Shown here in pieces: positions 27,401 to 37,536 of a stretch of 64,000 nt of DNA (position 1 is the first letter of the stretch; each line of letters begins with the position of its first letter). Location of the stretch: contig WBMV01006626.1 of NCBI GenBank assembly GCA_013396655.1, positions 91,638 through 155,637 on the forward strand. Direction: 5' to 3'. The translations under genes were made by a program, and so were the position numbers. Source of the stretch: Campylorhamphus procurvoides (lineage: Eukaryota > Chordata > Aves > Passeriformes > Dendrocolaptidae). The notes below the pieces were generated by a model, which saw nothing but the letters and a program-made list of their open reading frames with translations, searched no databases and was not told where the DNA came from.

Positions 27401-30400
27401 CTTAAAACCAAAACTCAAGTAAAATACCAGTGAGCGTGGAGCTCAGAATTTGTCTAATGAGTCTAAGAAACCTGAGTTTGGGGGTGGTAAGTGTTCCTGT
27501 TTCCTTGAGTTCATGTCAGGGCCAGTGACTGACAAGTAGTATCCTTTGGCTGCTGAGGATGAAGCATACCAATAGCCAGCTAAATAGAGATCAGTCTCAA
27601 CTTTAGCATTTAATCTTGCAGACAAGGCCTGGACTGTACTTAAGCAAGAACAAGCTGCTGCACATAAGTGTCTCACAAACGTCAGGTATCAGCAGATTTC
27701 AGAAGCAGGCTGAAATGCCACTTGGATTCTGGTGACCCAGGCCAGGTCAGCAAATGAAAATCTGGTCTGAAAACAGATGACCCAACGTGTTCAGTGATAT
27801 ATCTGTGTCTGCCTCTAAGGTCTAGATGTATGTGTAGAAACAGTTCAGTTTTGTTTCTTTAAGTCTCAAATCAAATCCAGTTGAGAAAAATGGATTCATA
27901 TTCATGCAATTCAGATACCTGAAACACCTTTGTGAACGCAACTCTCTGAAATGTTACTATTTCTCTACTATGTTTAACATACAAGGAGTGCACTCAAGCA
28001 GATGAAGCCACAACTTTCATTTTATACACACCATGTTTAAATAGACTGTGTTCCTCACTTTTTCTTAATTTACTCATAAAGAACCTTCACAATCTACTGC
28101 ACAATTTCCTAAATGGTAGACTACATACCAGATTTCTAGTTCTGACATATTTTTTTACTGTGCATTTAATCCTACACACAACACCCAACATATCTTTGCC
28201 TAAGGTAATTTTTCCCTGTAAAAACATGTAGCAAATTAGAAATTGAGACAATTCATTTTATTACCTACAGAGGACTCATATTTCTCTCAGTTTATTTGAG
28301 ATATGAAACAACAACCAGAAATCCCTTGCAAGGGAAGGAAATTTCCCCTGGTGGAGAGGAAATTTTGTATTCAGCAGGTGGCTAAGTTCAGGAGCTTCCA
28401 GAATACTCTCAGACTTGCATATCTTAATTTACTTTGTACCTACACCTTAAACACAGCATTAAAAACCTCTAGTGGATAAACAGGATGGCACATTCTGTTT
28501 TATTTTCTCACATGAAAGAAACAGAAAACTAGTATCTCCACTACTGACCTACAGGACTTGGAAGTTTTAGCAAGCTTCTTATTCTATATACTCTGAAAAC
28601 AAAATATGAGAAACAAAGCTTTGAATTTCCACTTTTACTAGTTCTGATAGCAAGAGGGCAAGCAAGCTAAGCAGTTTAAATATTTATGGCAAGCCTCACA
28701 AGACTACCAGATTCAAACACTCACTTCAGGAATTCTTAAAGAAGCTATCTTAGCATGTTATGGTAATTAAAAAAACCAAAAGCAAAAAACCCAACAACCC
28801 ACAAAACCAAACCAGAACTAACCAAGCAAACATAAAACAAACAAAAAAACACCACGATCACCCTAGAAAAATAACCCTCCCACAACCAAGCAACAAAGAA
28901 TTCCATGGATTAAGTAGTTCTGTTCACAGTGAAACGAGCACAGGAAATACAGTATATTGCCTTGATTAATTATTATGCTAATTTTATGTTACACAAAATA
29001 ACATAAAATGCTCTATATGAAGAAGCATTCCAGGACTTCATTAAATCGCAAGATTTCAAGATACTGTTCTTTTATCTGAAAGCTAGAAATTCTTTCCTTG
29101 ATCTCACTTTAGCTTCAACCTTAACCTTGGAACTATGATATGATGATTGCTTTTATAGCATGTTTGTTTGTTTATCTGAATAACTGAGCTCTTAAATTAC
29201 TACTGTAGTTTAAGTTCAGTGGCATCATGCAGACTTGCACTTAAATCAGAGGGTGTTAGATTCTTCTGCAATGAGGGTGTTCACCGTAGGCTTCCATATT
29301 ACCTTCGTAAAGGGCCCCATTTCGTTCTTCTTCCACTGCCTTCAGGAAAAGTTCTTTTGCCTGCACAATAAATTATACACAACACTTCTTAAAATCCTTA
29401 TAAATACAAGTGGAATGCCCCTTGACTTAAGAATTATTTTCCATCTTACCTACTGTACCCTATGAAGGACATGAATAAAATAATTCCATAGGAAGACATA
29501 TTTATGTGCTAGAACTGAAATAACTGAAGCCATAACTGAAAATCACAATCAACACATTCCAGCTGCTCATCCGTTAGCTACATCCTTTCAGAAAGCAGAC
29601 TATTAAGGCGACAGAAAGCCAAACATAAAAACTAAAAAAAACAGTGAAGGATTATGGAAGACATTACTATAGAGAAAACAGGTTAATGACTTTTGTTGTT
29701 TCTCTAGATTTAATTCAGCATTAGCTTTTAGGGTAGTTACACTGCAACAGTTACACACACAAATAAAATCTCAGCATTATACATCTATTTTTCTGTACCT
29801 TTTCCTCTTTTGCTATCTCCTGTTTCCCTCTGGCATCTACAGACTTCACTCCAGGTCCTCTTGAAGATGCTCTGCATGGCAGAGGTTCCAACCCGCTAGA
29901 ACTCACACCTGGGGCAAGCTCAAACATCCACTGAGCTCTGAACATCTGAAGCTCTGCCTAAAAAACACGATTGATTATGACTTGGTATCACATGTTCAGA
30001 CAGTACATCTTCTGAGGAGAAATTAAAAAGTACAAAAACGAATTTCAAAATTATGCTTTACACTTCCAAGTCTTAAAAGGCTTCAGTGAATTTAGACACA
30101 GAATTAAGAATTGTTTCACAGCAAATTAAAAAAAGTGCACAAGTACGTGTTTGGTCTCATTCAACAACATAAATCCTTTTTTCTGGATTGTTCACCTCAA
30201 AAGTAAAATGATGGTGTTTCAAGAAGAGGTTATTAGCACTATGGTTATGGCCTAAGATTCCACAGAAAAGTGTTCTTTCTAGACATGATATTCTTGTTTA
30301 TGGAGAGTTATCTCAAGCAAGAAATCAATCAGCTCTTGAAACTAAAATTCAGAAAACCTACTTGTACACAAGCATACTAAGCTTTATATAATCAAGGCAG

Positions 30401-33400
30401 CCATTTATATAGTATACAAATAGGACCTTACTCCTTTCTCTTAAAAAGGGCTATGCTCTGCAAAAAAAGACAAGTTATAATTCTTGCCATGCATTTTTTT
30501 CAGCATCTTTTAAGTTACACTTCACATGTGTCTTACAATCATGACTTCTGGGGACCAACTACACAGAAATTTAGTATTGTTAAGAGAACACAGTTTTCTA
30601 TTAGACTGCTTTTATCGGCTTTCTGCTCCAAGAGAGTGACAACTTAAACTGGAATTTGATCCATACAGAAACTGCTGTCCAACTTCTATAGTTCTTCAAA
30701 GAAATTCCAAATCTGTCACAAACTTTCTTTTCACCTACACAGGTAACTGAAGACTGAACTTGACACTTGGAACACAATGCAAAATTTATCTATCTCACTT
30801 TTGTAGGGACAGACAGATTAAGCTTTGTCAGATCAACAAATGAGTGGTAACTAAATGAGGATAAGTGATGCAGCTTAAATCACAGCAACACTATGTAAAA
30901 AAACACTACCATGAGAGACATACCTGAAGATTTGCTTCACCAGATCTGTCATTGTCATCGGTTCTTACCAAATCAGTGTGACAATCTTCTTCAGCTTCTG
31001 CCTAGTAGAGAGCAGTCAAATGTGATTACAGATTGTGCATAAGTCCCTGCAGCACATTTACAAAGCACAACTGACATGGTCACACATTAAAAAAACCCAA
31101 AAAAACCTAAACCAACAAAAAACAACAAAACAAAAAAAATCAAGCATACTCTTCTTTTGATGATAAAAATTGATTTTAAAACTACTGACACTGGTTGCCC
31201 TTCTGAATTAATTCAGTGAAAGTTTTGCATTTTAAACACCTTCACCCAACACACATTAGTTATGTATCACTTGAAGGCTTCCATGCATCAGTACTCTGGC
31301 ATACCTCCACAAATACACACTCAGTGTCTTTGTCAAAACATAGAACCAAAGCTTCAATATTTAACAGTAGTGTGCTTTGCACAACAAATTAAAATTTAAT
31401 CACTATCTTCTCATTCAAAAGAAAAGCAGTCGTTTTAATTTGTTTAATATCCACAAAAGCACAAAAGACCAGTGCTTTGAGTAAAATAGATCCTTTATGA
31501 AAATTATGGGATAATACAGGCAATCTCAAAATACACATATGTAACTAAACAAGAAATGTACTGGAAAATAAAATGAAAAACTAGCATGAGACCTTGGCAG
31601 CTGGTTTTATTTACAATACTGCTGTGAGACAGGTTAAACAAGTAAGACCTTAAATAAGACATTTGACTAAACAGGGCTCTATACAGGAAGTTAAGACAGC
31701 TAGTTTAAGAGGAAAACTTTAAAAGATGTAAATGAAATTGTCATTGTGAAATATGCTAAGACTTATGGAATCTATAGCAAAATAACGGAAAACTAATTCT
31801 GAGCACCAGTGACAAGCCACTACAATGACAACAGCAGCAAGATGCCAGTAAGGAAAAAAAACCCAAAAAACTTGACTTTGACATTTGTTTAAGGTTCTTC
31901 CTGCAGCTCAGATGAAACAAACCAGTTTCTCTACCATCCTGTGCTGAAACTCACATCTATAGTTCTGCAACTATGTAATGCAAAGTGAGATTACAAGAAG
32001 GCAAACCTGACATTATCACAACCACGTACAGAAGTTTTGTTTCCTACTCCTTCCTTTTGTAGACAGTGCTCAAAGACTTCAAAGTGACATTCTGTCAGTG
32101 AGATTCTAAGCCCTCGAAAAGAAATCTCCTCCATAATGAAAGTGCAGAAACCAAAGCATTCTTGTATTCTGAAAAATTATAAAATTTTTATAGCATATAG
32201 AAGTTCTGATCAAACTACAGAATACCAGCGAACCTGATGGGAAGATAACATTTAATCTCTTTGTCCTGGTGACAAGCACCTCCCTGGAGCTCATCTGTAG
32301 CACATCTTCAGTTTCCCCAAAGACCAGAAAATTACTGGTTTGTCATCTGTAGAAGTGTTTCCACAGGTGTCTCAATTTATCATTTACAATTGATAATGTA
32401 GACACAATTGGGTGGTTAAATAGATATTGTGTCTGCTTCTATATTCTCATTTTAAGGCTGTACCTTCCTAATTTCCCAGCAGAGAAAACAGGTGAGCCAG
32501 GGCACTCCAAAGCTCTAGTGGCAGTAAATCTGAAAAAGGAGTAAGTAACTTGGAATTTTCATGGGATTTGATTCCAGAATTTAATTGCAGGCAGTTAATA
32601 CTTTATGAGTTAGAGCAGTCCTACCACATTATTTTAGCATTCAGGAAATAGGTTTGTGTTGGCCAAGCAGAGATAGCCCAGGGATGAGCTAACACTGAAA
32701 CGGGTGTCTGTAAGTACATTACTATGGCACGGCTAACACAATAAGGCCTAATTCTGCCTCCAGAGTGCAAGGCTTCTGGTTTGCAGCTAAATTATGTCCA
32801 CTCAGCTCTCAGTCTGGGCAGAATAAGCTTGGTTTTATCTACAAAATGCAGAAACTAGCAATTTCTAAAGTAAATCAAGTAAATCAACACATTTCACTGC
32901 TTATACATAAAGGCACGCCCACTAAAACCTCATGAAGTCTGTAAACAAACTAATTTAATAGTAAGAGTTAAAATTACTTAAGAAGTTTACCTCACGTTCA
33001 AAAAGCTTATATTTCACTAATCTGTTCAACTCTTGATTTTCCTCCTGTTGTTTCTGTTCAACTGCCCTACTTCTTCATGTCTGAGTTACAGTCAGACATG
33101 GTTCTGGACCAACTGCATCCAAAATGTCATTTGATGCTCTTAAAACCTAAACCTCAATTCAAACAAAAAAAATCTATGAAGACCTAGCCCACAGTCTAAA
33201 AGCTGCAAAAAACATCATAGAGTTGATTACAACCGAAGTTTGACTTTTGTCATTACCTCCTCTATACTGTGTTCATATGTGATCTGAAGTCTCTTTGTAT
33301 CAAGTCTGTCTTCTGCCATCAGTAGCCATTCCTCTAAATTTATGAGTAAAACAAATAATTCACATTGCTACTGCACACTTAACTGGACTGTAAAACTGTT

Positions 33401-34734
33401 CTCTATTAACAACCTTTCCACTATTTATCTGATCTGCTGAAACCCTAAGGTTTTGCTAGGACAAGCAAGTAAATACAGGTACTGCTGAAGCAAGGACCTT
33501 CAGTAGCAGACAGCTCATGAGATCACACCTAAAGCACATTGTAACATGTAAAAATTGGCTCCTTGTCCCTACTCTGACAATACTTAAATTGTAGTTATAG
33601 CTTCTACAACTCACAGAACACTGTATTGTAATCGCTACTTAGCGGATAAACCTGGACTGTTCATCTTTATGCTGCCGGCCTTCTGCCTGCTACAAGTCAC
33701 TTGTTACACGGAACACTGACTTTATCCTGATTGAAAGCAAGACATCATTGTGTGTACTGATCAGCTCGATTAATTTTCCGTGAGAAAAGTGGTAGCCTGT
33801 CAAGCCACCAAAAGGTCAACGGGTCAAAAGTAAACATGCAAATTAAGATGGTGACCTGTAAAAAAAAGAAGTCAGCTGAGTGGATTTGATCCTGATTTGC
33901 TTGCAAAGCTTTAGAAATCATTTACCAAATGCAAAACTAGTTTATCTTCACAGTTTAGTTTTGTTTTGCAATCAGTAATTGCATGCTGATTTCCTCAGAG
34001 TCAACAATTGCTTACTAAACTGTCTGTAATGTCAGGTCCTTTCATGGTTCGGATCTCTGTTTCAGCAAAATAAAGCCAAGACCAGAAATGGCTCCAAGCT
34101 GAGTGTCACCAGTTGAACAGGGCCACGTGTGAACCAAACAGAACTCAGGCAGGATCAAGCACGACAAAGTGACCATCAGCTAACATTCCTCTTAGTTTTA
34201 TAAAAAAAGGAGGAAGTCACTCCATTTTTCTGCCCATTTGTTAGAAGCAACTCAAAAATAAGAGTTTTAATCACGGTGGTAAGCCGTTTTAAAGAGTTCC
34301 TATGTGATATAAATGGTTTAACTTCGAATGATTGAGTCCCCATCATGGATACTTGAATCCACATTGAGGTGCTGTCAAAAAAACAATACTGAACCAAGCA
34401 GTATTTCTGCTACGTTAAGTAACAAACTCAAGTAACAGGCGTGCCCGGCCGACGGAGCCCTTTAAATATCCGAGTGACTGTATGCCACCGGGTTTTTGAG
34501 GGGATAAAGAGATAGGCAGGGCACGCTCCTCTGTGATGACACAGGGATTTGTTCAGGTGTTCCCGGCGAGGGCTCGGTCGCTCCCGGAGCGAGCAGCACC
34601 CCCACCAGCGCGGTGCGCTCCGCAGGAGGCGACCAGGGCGAGGAGGGCTGGGCAGGGCAGGGCTGCTCGGCCGCACCTGGTCCCAGGGGCCGCCCCCAGG
34701 CACACACACAGCCCCGGCCAGGCACGCTCACCAT
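15339..34734 (-). CDS. FBXO9: FBXO9, F-box only protein 9 (whole gene, 13 coding exons)
   Basis: Substrate-recognition subunit of an SCF (SKP1-CUL1-F-box) ubiquitin ligase. The human protein is known for CK2-dependent turnover of TEL2/TTI1 in mTOR signalling. Joining 13 minus-strand exons with GT-AG introns gives 1308 nt, 435 aa plus stop, against 447 aa in human isoform 1. Order: acidic N-terminus (AEAEEDCH), a conserved [17 protein letters not shown] block, a TPR-like helical region (about residues 80-115, [12 protein letters not shown] then [17 protein letters not shown]), F-box (about 178-228, [14 protein letters not shown] to DPEIW), then the conserved C-terminal half ending FTAFSEKPL. 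Phases match at every junction. Start: the ATG ends exon 1 and splices in phase to GCAGAAGCT, reproducing the mammalian MAEAEED start. It is head to head with CILK1 across one CpG island. Exon identity is very secure; only the start exon rests on splice-site logic. Confidence 0.96.
16738..16892 (-). CDS. FBXO9: FBXO9 coding exon 12
   Basis: 155 bp, residues 349-400: [20 protein letters not shown] then [20 protein letters not shown] and [10 protein letters not shown]. Donor GTGAGT. Confidence 0.97.
17605..17698 (-). CDS. FBXO9: FBXO9 coding exon 11
   Basis: 94 bp, residues 317-348: [20 protein letters not shown] then [11 protein letters not shown]. Donor GTAGGT; ends in phase 0. Confidence 0.97.
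18455..18550 (-). CDS. FBXO9: FBXO9 coding exon 10
   Basis: 96 bp, residues 285-317: [20 protein letters not shown] then [12 protein letters not shown]. The donor GTTACT is weaker than the others but fits phase and homology. Confidence 0.97.
19546..19636 (-). CDS. FBXO9: FBXO9 coding exon 9
   Basis: 91 bp, residues 255-285: [20 protein letters not shown] then [11 protein letters not shown]. This opens the conserved C-terminal domain. Donor GTAGAG. Confidence 0.97.
19912..20030 (-). CDS. FBXO9: FBXO9 coding exon 8
   Basis: 119 bp, residues 215-255. Finishes the F-box ([17 protein letters not shown]) and continues [20 protein letters not shown]. Acceptor CTCTAG, donor GTAAGC. Confidence 0.97.
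20546..20660 (-). CDS. FBXO9: FBXO9 coding exon 7 (F-box)
   Basis: 115 bp, residues 177-215. F-box core: [20 protein letters not shown] then [16 protein letters not shown]. The Leu-Pro start and the L..L..VCR pattern are the usual SKP1-binding features. Confidence 0.98.
20661..23127 (-). other. FBXO9: FBXO9 intron 6
   Basis: 2.5 kb between exons 7 and 6. AT-rich, with an A-rich low-complexity stretch near 20,795-20,840. Nothing else recognised. Confidence 0.8.
23128..23258 (-). CDS. FBXO9: FBXO9 coding exon 6
   Basis: 131 bp, residues 133-177: [20 protein letters not shown] then [20 protein letters not shown], a linker just before the F-box. Acceptor CTAG, donor GTATGA. Confidence 0.96.
24512..25325 (-). 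mobile_element. CR1 LINE 3' end in FBXO9 intron 5
   Basis: Starts ATAGAATCATTTAGGTTGAA (reverse of the CR1 tail) and continues to CTGATCCAGCCTGTCC..AGATCCC, giving in reverse the same frame [12 protein letters not shown] as the 7.5-kb copy. Inserted between exons 5 and 6 and antisense to the 7.3-8.1 kb element. Intact enough to be one of the younger CR1 copies here. Confidence 0.93.
26357..26456 (-). CDS. FBXO9: FBXO9 coding exon 5
   Basis: 100 bp, residues 100-133: [20 protein letters not shown] then [13 protein letters not shown]. The donor GTAAGT is strong. The junction codon TG|T gives Cys where human has Tyr, keeping the alignment gap-free. Confidence 0.96.
26457..29302 (-). other. FBXO9: FBXO9 intron 4
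   Basis: 2.8 kb, AT-rich, with an A/C-rich low-complexity tract at about 28,768-28,870. No other element recognised. Confidence 0.8.
28768..28870. repeat. A/C-rich low-complexity tract
   Basis: Runs of AAAAAACC, CAACAACC and AAAACAAAC types. Similar tracts lie at 20,795-20,840 and 31,088-31,141. Probably decayed poly(A) or simple repeat in origin. Confidence 0.6.
29303..29360 (-). CDS. FBXO9: FBXO9 coding exon 4
   Basis: 58 bp, residues 81-99 plus one base of codon 100: [19 protein letters not shown], the first helix of the TPR-like region. Acceptor GTGCAG, donor GTAATA. Confidence 0.96.
29799..29957 (-). CDS. FBXO9: FBXO9 coding exon 3
   Basis: 159 bp, residues 28-80. Carries the highly conserved [18 protein letters not shown] block and ends KQEIAKEEK before the donor GTACAG. 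Phase 0 at both ends. Confidence 0.97.
30924..31001 (-). CDS. FBXO9: FBXO9 coding exon 2
   Basis: 78 bp, residues 2-27, acidic [16 protein letters not shown]. Acceptor TAG, donor GTATGT; phase 0 at both ends. The second half ([11 protein letters not shown]) is shorter than and different from the human sequence, as expected for this low-constraint region. Confidence 0.93.
32991..33146 (-). pseudogene. Unrecognised exon-like segment B, one in-frame TGA
   Basis: 156 bp, exactly 52 codons, phase 0 at both ends, with acceptor GGTTTAG and donor GAG|GTAAAC. The reading begins [20 protein letters not shown], then TQT, TGA at 33,075-33,077, then [20 protein letters not shown] and KYKLFERE. The second half has strong coiled-coil character. 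The stop could be a CGA-to-TGA change, which would make this a decayed exon, or a sequencing error. If spliced onward it would enter FBXO9 exon 2 in frame. Splice sites plus periodic coding character make chance less likely, but I cannot name the protein. Confidence 0.4.
33257..33333 (-). pseudogene. Unrecognised exon-like segment A in FBXO9 intron 1
   Basis: 77 bp with an acceptor (AAATTTAG) and a donor (GAG|GTAATG) on the minus strand. The open frame reads [20 protein letters not shown] then EHSIEE: charged, amphipathic, helix-like. It ends in phase 0 and joins in frame to segment B. The acceptor needs one base from an upstream exon, so it is not in frame with the FBXO9 ATG exon, but an internal ATG (MAEDRL) could serve as a start. 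I do not recognise the family. It could be an alternative FBXO9 5' exon, part of an unannotated gene, or a relic. Confidence 0.4.
34732..34734 (-). CDS. FBXO9: FBXO9 coding exon 1 (ATG only)
   Basis: The exon ends CAGCATG followed by the donor GTGAGC. Only the initiator Met is coded here, and the rest of the exon, towards 35 kb, is 5' UTR in the CpG island. The phase-0 junction to GCAGAAGCTGAAG in exon 2 gives MAEAEED, the known mammalian start. Without splicing, the ATG would open an unrelated GC-rich frame. Confidence 0.8.
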
Positions 34735-34821
34735 GCTGCCGACGCTCGGGCGGCGCTGTCCCGTCCCGGGGGCTCTGCCCCCCCGCTCAGTCGGTGTGTC
34801 CTCCGTGCCCGCGGGGGGCCC

Positions 34822-34893
34822 TTAGCAGAGTTCTCGGTCGGAGAAGCGCACCACGCAGCGGCAGTCCCTGCGGGCTCTGCGGACGGCAGCCAT
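34822..34893 (-). CDS. Possible uORF in the FBXO9 leader (23 codons)
   Basis: ATG GCT GCC runs 23 codons (MAAVRRARRDCRC...FSDRELC) to TAA at the 34,822 end, wholly upstream of the FBXO9 ATG at 34,734. It is translated only if the FBXO9 start site lies above 34,893, which is unknown. The ATG falls inside the YY1-like motif, so it may be there for DNA-binding reasons only. Confidence 0.25.
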   Translation of the reverse strand: MAAVRRARRDCRCVVRFSDRELC

Positions 34894-34901
34894 CTTCCCG
34901 G
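34885..34901 (-). promoter_or_regulatory. YY1-like motif overlapping ETS-like core
   Basis: On the minus strand AAGATGGCTGCC matches the YY1 consensus (AAGATGGCGGC) with one change. It is directly preceded by CCGGGAAG, an ETS-type core. YY1 sites of this form typically lie just downstream of start sites of housekeeping genes, which suits the FBXO9 leader. Its ATG also opens a short uORF. Confidence 0.45.
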
Positions 34902-35744
34902 CGAGCGGGGCCGGCGGCGGCAGCGGCGGGACACGGCCCGGACGAGCCCGCCGGGTCAGAGCGCCGCCTCCCGCACGGGCCGCTACGCCGCGACGCCGCG
35001 CAGACTCCCGGCCCCAGCGNAGAGCCGCGATTTCCGCCGTGACCACCGTGGGGGAGCGGCCTCGTCACGGGAGAACTGCCGGCGGGTTAGCGGGGCAGCG
35101 CTCAGCGCCGCCGTGCAGGTAACAGCGGCGCCGTGACCTTCGAATTCGCCGCCCCTGCCCTTCGCCAGCCGAGCTCGGTGAGAACAGTCCCACCTGCTGT
35201 CAGCACACGCCTCGTCAGGTTTTCCACAATGGGACTAAACCCGGTGTTTTAAAGGCGTATCGCAGTCTTTTTGTTCTAGAAGAGAACCGCGTGTATGGGC
35301 CTTTATGTGGGAGCCGTGAAGCACTGTGCTAGTCTGCTGCCCTGGGGTTTTCGGGAGGAGTTAGGAGCTGTGTGTGCTCTGGAGGGGCAGCTGAGCCTCG
35401 GGTGCCCTCGGGCAGCGGGAGCAGGGAATGGGCGTGCGAGGGCTGTGGAGCTGGTGCCAGCAGCGGGTCTCAGGTGCAGGTGGAGCTGGTCCGTGGAGAG
35501 CAGAGTGTAAGGGGCAAGGGGCTGCCTGACGGGCCGGGCAGGCCGAGGTGGTGGGGAGCGGGGGCATTGGGTGTCCCTGGCACGATGGCAGGCCCTCTGT
35601 GAGCAGCTGAGGTGGCACAGCAACATCTCTTGAGGTTTTGAGAGCGGGTGATCAAGGTTACCACTGACCATCATTAGAGATGATGCTTGTTTGGCGTTCG
35701 AGCCAAAGCAGCTTCTGTCCTACATGGGTGGGCCTCTTCTTAGA

Positions 35745-35968
35745 CATTAAATATTAGATATTAGGGAAAAACCCTTCACTGTGAGGATGGTGAGGCACTG
35801 GCACAGGTTTCCCAGAGAACCTGTGGATGCCCTATGCCTGAAAGTGTTTGAGACCAGGTTGGATATGAGTCTGAGCAACCTGCTCTAGTGGAAGGTGTCC
35901 CTGCAGGTGGGTTGGAATATGATGATCTTTAAGGTCCTTTCCAGCCCTAATCATTCTGGGATTCTTCT
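35745..35968 (+). mobile_element. CR1 LINE 3' fragment (short)
   Basis: AGGATGGTGAGGCACTGGCA, AGTGTTTGAGACCAGGTTGG, then AAGGTCCTTTCCAGCCCTAA and TCATTCTGGGATTC tail. Sense orientation in CILK1 intron 1, about 0.6 kb from the promoter. Confidence 0.9.
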
Positions 35969-36704
35969 GAGGATGAAGAAGCCCTGCCTCTAAAACCAGA
36001 AAAACAGGGTCGTATGGCTGTCACTGGGTGGGTGCTAATACGTGGTTGTGTATGTGGGATGTAATAGGGGTGGCTTAAAGCAGAAATCTCATGTAAGCAT
36101 ACACTGCTCCTCCTGACTTCTCTGAGAGTCATGCCTATCTCTGAGAGTAAATTTAACTCTTTTTATTACTATTTATTCATGTGAGTGTAAAGACTAGCTT
36201 TTGATTAGACTGGGGGTGGGGAGCAGGACAGCATCCAGAGCTTTGTTTTTCCCCACATCTTTTCTAGGGAATTGTCAAACACTGTGCTCCTGATTTACAG
36301 CACCAGCTCACCCCGTCTTTGCAAACCTTGGGAAATAACTTTATGCTTTATTTGTAAAAGCTAAATGATGAAGTGCAGAAAAGAAGCTAAGACTTGCTGA
36401 ATCACTATTACAGTCAGTTCTGATAACCAAGTGCTTGAGACCAGTGTTTTGTTCCTCATTTCCCTTTTTCTGCCCCGCTCCCTGTGTCTTAGGCTGACCC
36501 TGTCAGAGCCTGGGAGAGCTGCTGGTGCTCAGGTGAGGAAGGCTCAGACACTCTGGCAGTGCTTAAAATGTTGATATTCTTTTAATTTTGTTCACAATCT
36601 GGTATTTCTGTGTTCCACTTTTGTTATTTAAGCTGCTCTCTGGAATGTGAGAGAGGCTGGTCATCAGCATTGGGGGTTTTGTTTATTTGGCTGGGTTTTG
36701 TTTT

Positions 36705-37280
36705 CACAGAATCACAGAATTGTCAGGGTTGGAAGGGACTTCTGGAGTTCATCCAGTCCATCTCCCATGCCAAGGCAGGGTCACCTAGACCAGGTGACAG
36801 GAACACATCCAGATGGGTTTTGAATGTCTCCAGAGAGGGAGACTCCACAACCTCCCTGGGCAGCGAGTTCCAGTGCTCTGCCACCCTCAATGGAAAGTTT
36901 ATCCTCATGTTGAGGTGAGACTTGATGTGGTTTAGTTTATGGCCCTTGGTCCTTGTCCTGTCATTGGGCACCACCGAAGAGAGTCTGGCACCATCCTCNC
37001 CGGCCCTCTCCTCCCCGCCGTGCCCGCCCGGCCGTGCAGCCCCCGGGGCACCCAGGGCCCCTCGGACAGCGGGGCAGCCGCCGGGACCGCAGCGGTGCCA
37101 CCCGAAGGCGGCCCAGGGCCCTGAGCCGCGCCTGCCGCTCCCAGCCCTGCCTCCTGCGCCTCCAGGGGACGGCCGGGGCACAGGGCGAGGGGAAAGGGCA
37201 CAGCCTGGCTNTTCTCCAGACAAAGCAGTCCCAGCTCCCGCAGTCTCTGCCCGTGGTGATGCTCCAGAGGTGTTTCCCTT
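36705..37280 (-). mobile_element. CR1 LINE 3' fragment, split by N-bounded GC-rich segment
   Basis: TTTCACAGAATCACAGAATT then TTGGAAGGGACTTCTGGAGT up to TCTGGCACCATCCTC at 36,998. CR1 resemblance resumes after the N at 37,211 with TTCTCCAGACAAAGCAG and GATGCTCCAG. The 211 bp between, 37,000-37,210, is not CR1. Confidence 0.75.
37046..37210. repeat. 165-bp direct repeat, copy 1
   Basis: Starts GGGCACCCAGGGCCCCTCGG and ends CACAGCCTGGCT immediately before the N at 37,211. Base-for-base the same, by eye, as 37,537-37,701. GC-rich. Confidence 0.9.
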
Positions 37281-37536
37281 TCTCTCCATTGCGGTGGAAG
37301 GCAGGGCAGGGCCCGCTCTGCGAGGGCCGGTCGGGCAGCCGTGTGGCGCTGTCCCCCCGCGGGGAGCCCCTGCGGGCGGGGGCCGCTCCGTGGGCTGAGC
37401 CGGGGCCTCTCTGCAGGCCGGGCCGGGCCGGGCCGTGCCGGAGCAGGGACACGGGGCCGCGGTGAGTCCCCAGGGGCACGGGCAGGGACAGGGGCAGGGG
37501 CCTGGCGGGCCGGGGGACCCGCGTTCCCGCAGAGCN

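Larger units (their letters stand above)
31002..34731 (-). other. FBXO9: FBXO9 intron 1
   Basis: 3.7 kb between the ATG exon and exon 2. AT-rich until about 34,430, then CpG island. It holds the two unrecognised exon-like segments at 32,991-33,333. A/C-rich tract at 31,088-31,141. Confidence 0.75.
34440..35200. promoter_or_regulatory. CpG-island bidirectional promoter of FBXO9 and CILK1
   Basis: An abrupt change from AT-rich DNA to dense CpG, holding the FBXO9 start codon (34,732-34,734, minus) and a plausible CILK1 first-exon donor (CAG|GTAACA after 35,118). No TATA box is seen between the two genes, as usual for CpG-island promoters. A YY1-like and ETS-like composite lies at 34,885-34,901. 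One N at 35,020 marks an unresolved base or a closed gap inside the island. The shared head-to-head promoter is known for the mammalian pair; its use here is inferred from the identical arrangement. Confidence 0.85.

Noticed and set aside
34533..35136. 169- and 195-codon plus-strand frames in the CpG island
   Set aside because: They cover the promoter and an N, have no domain, and run antisense to the FBXO9 leader. GC-driven open frames.
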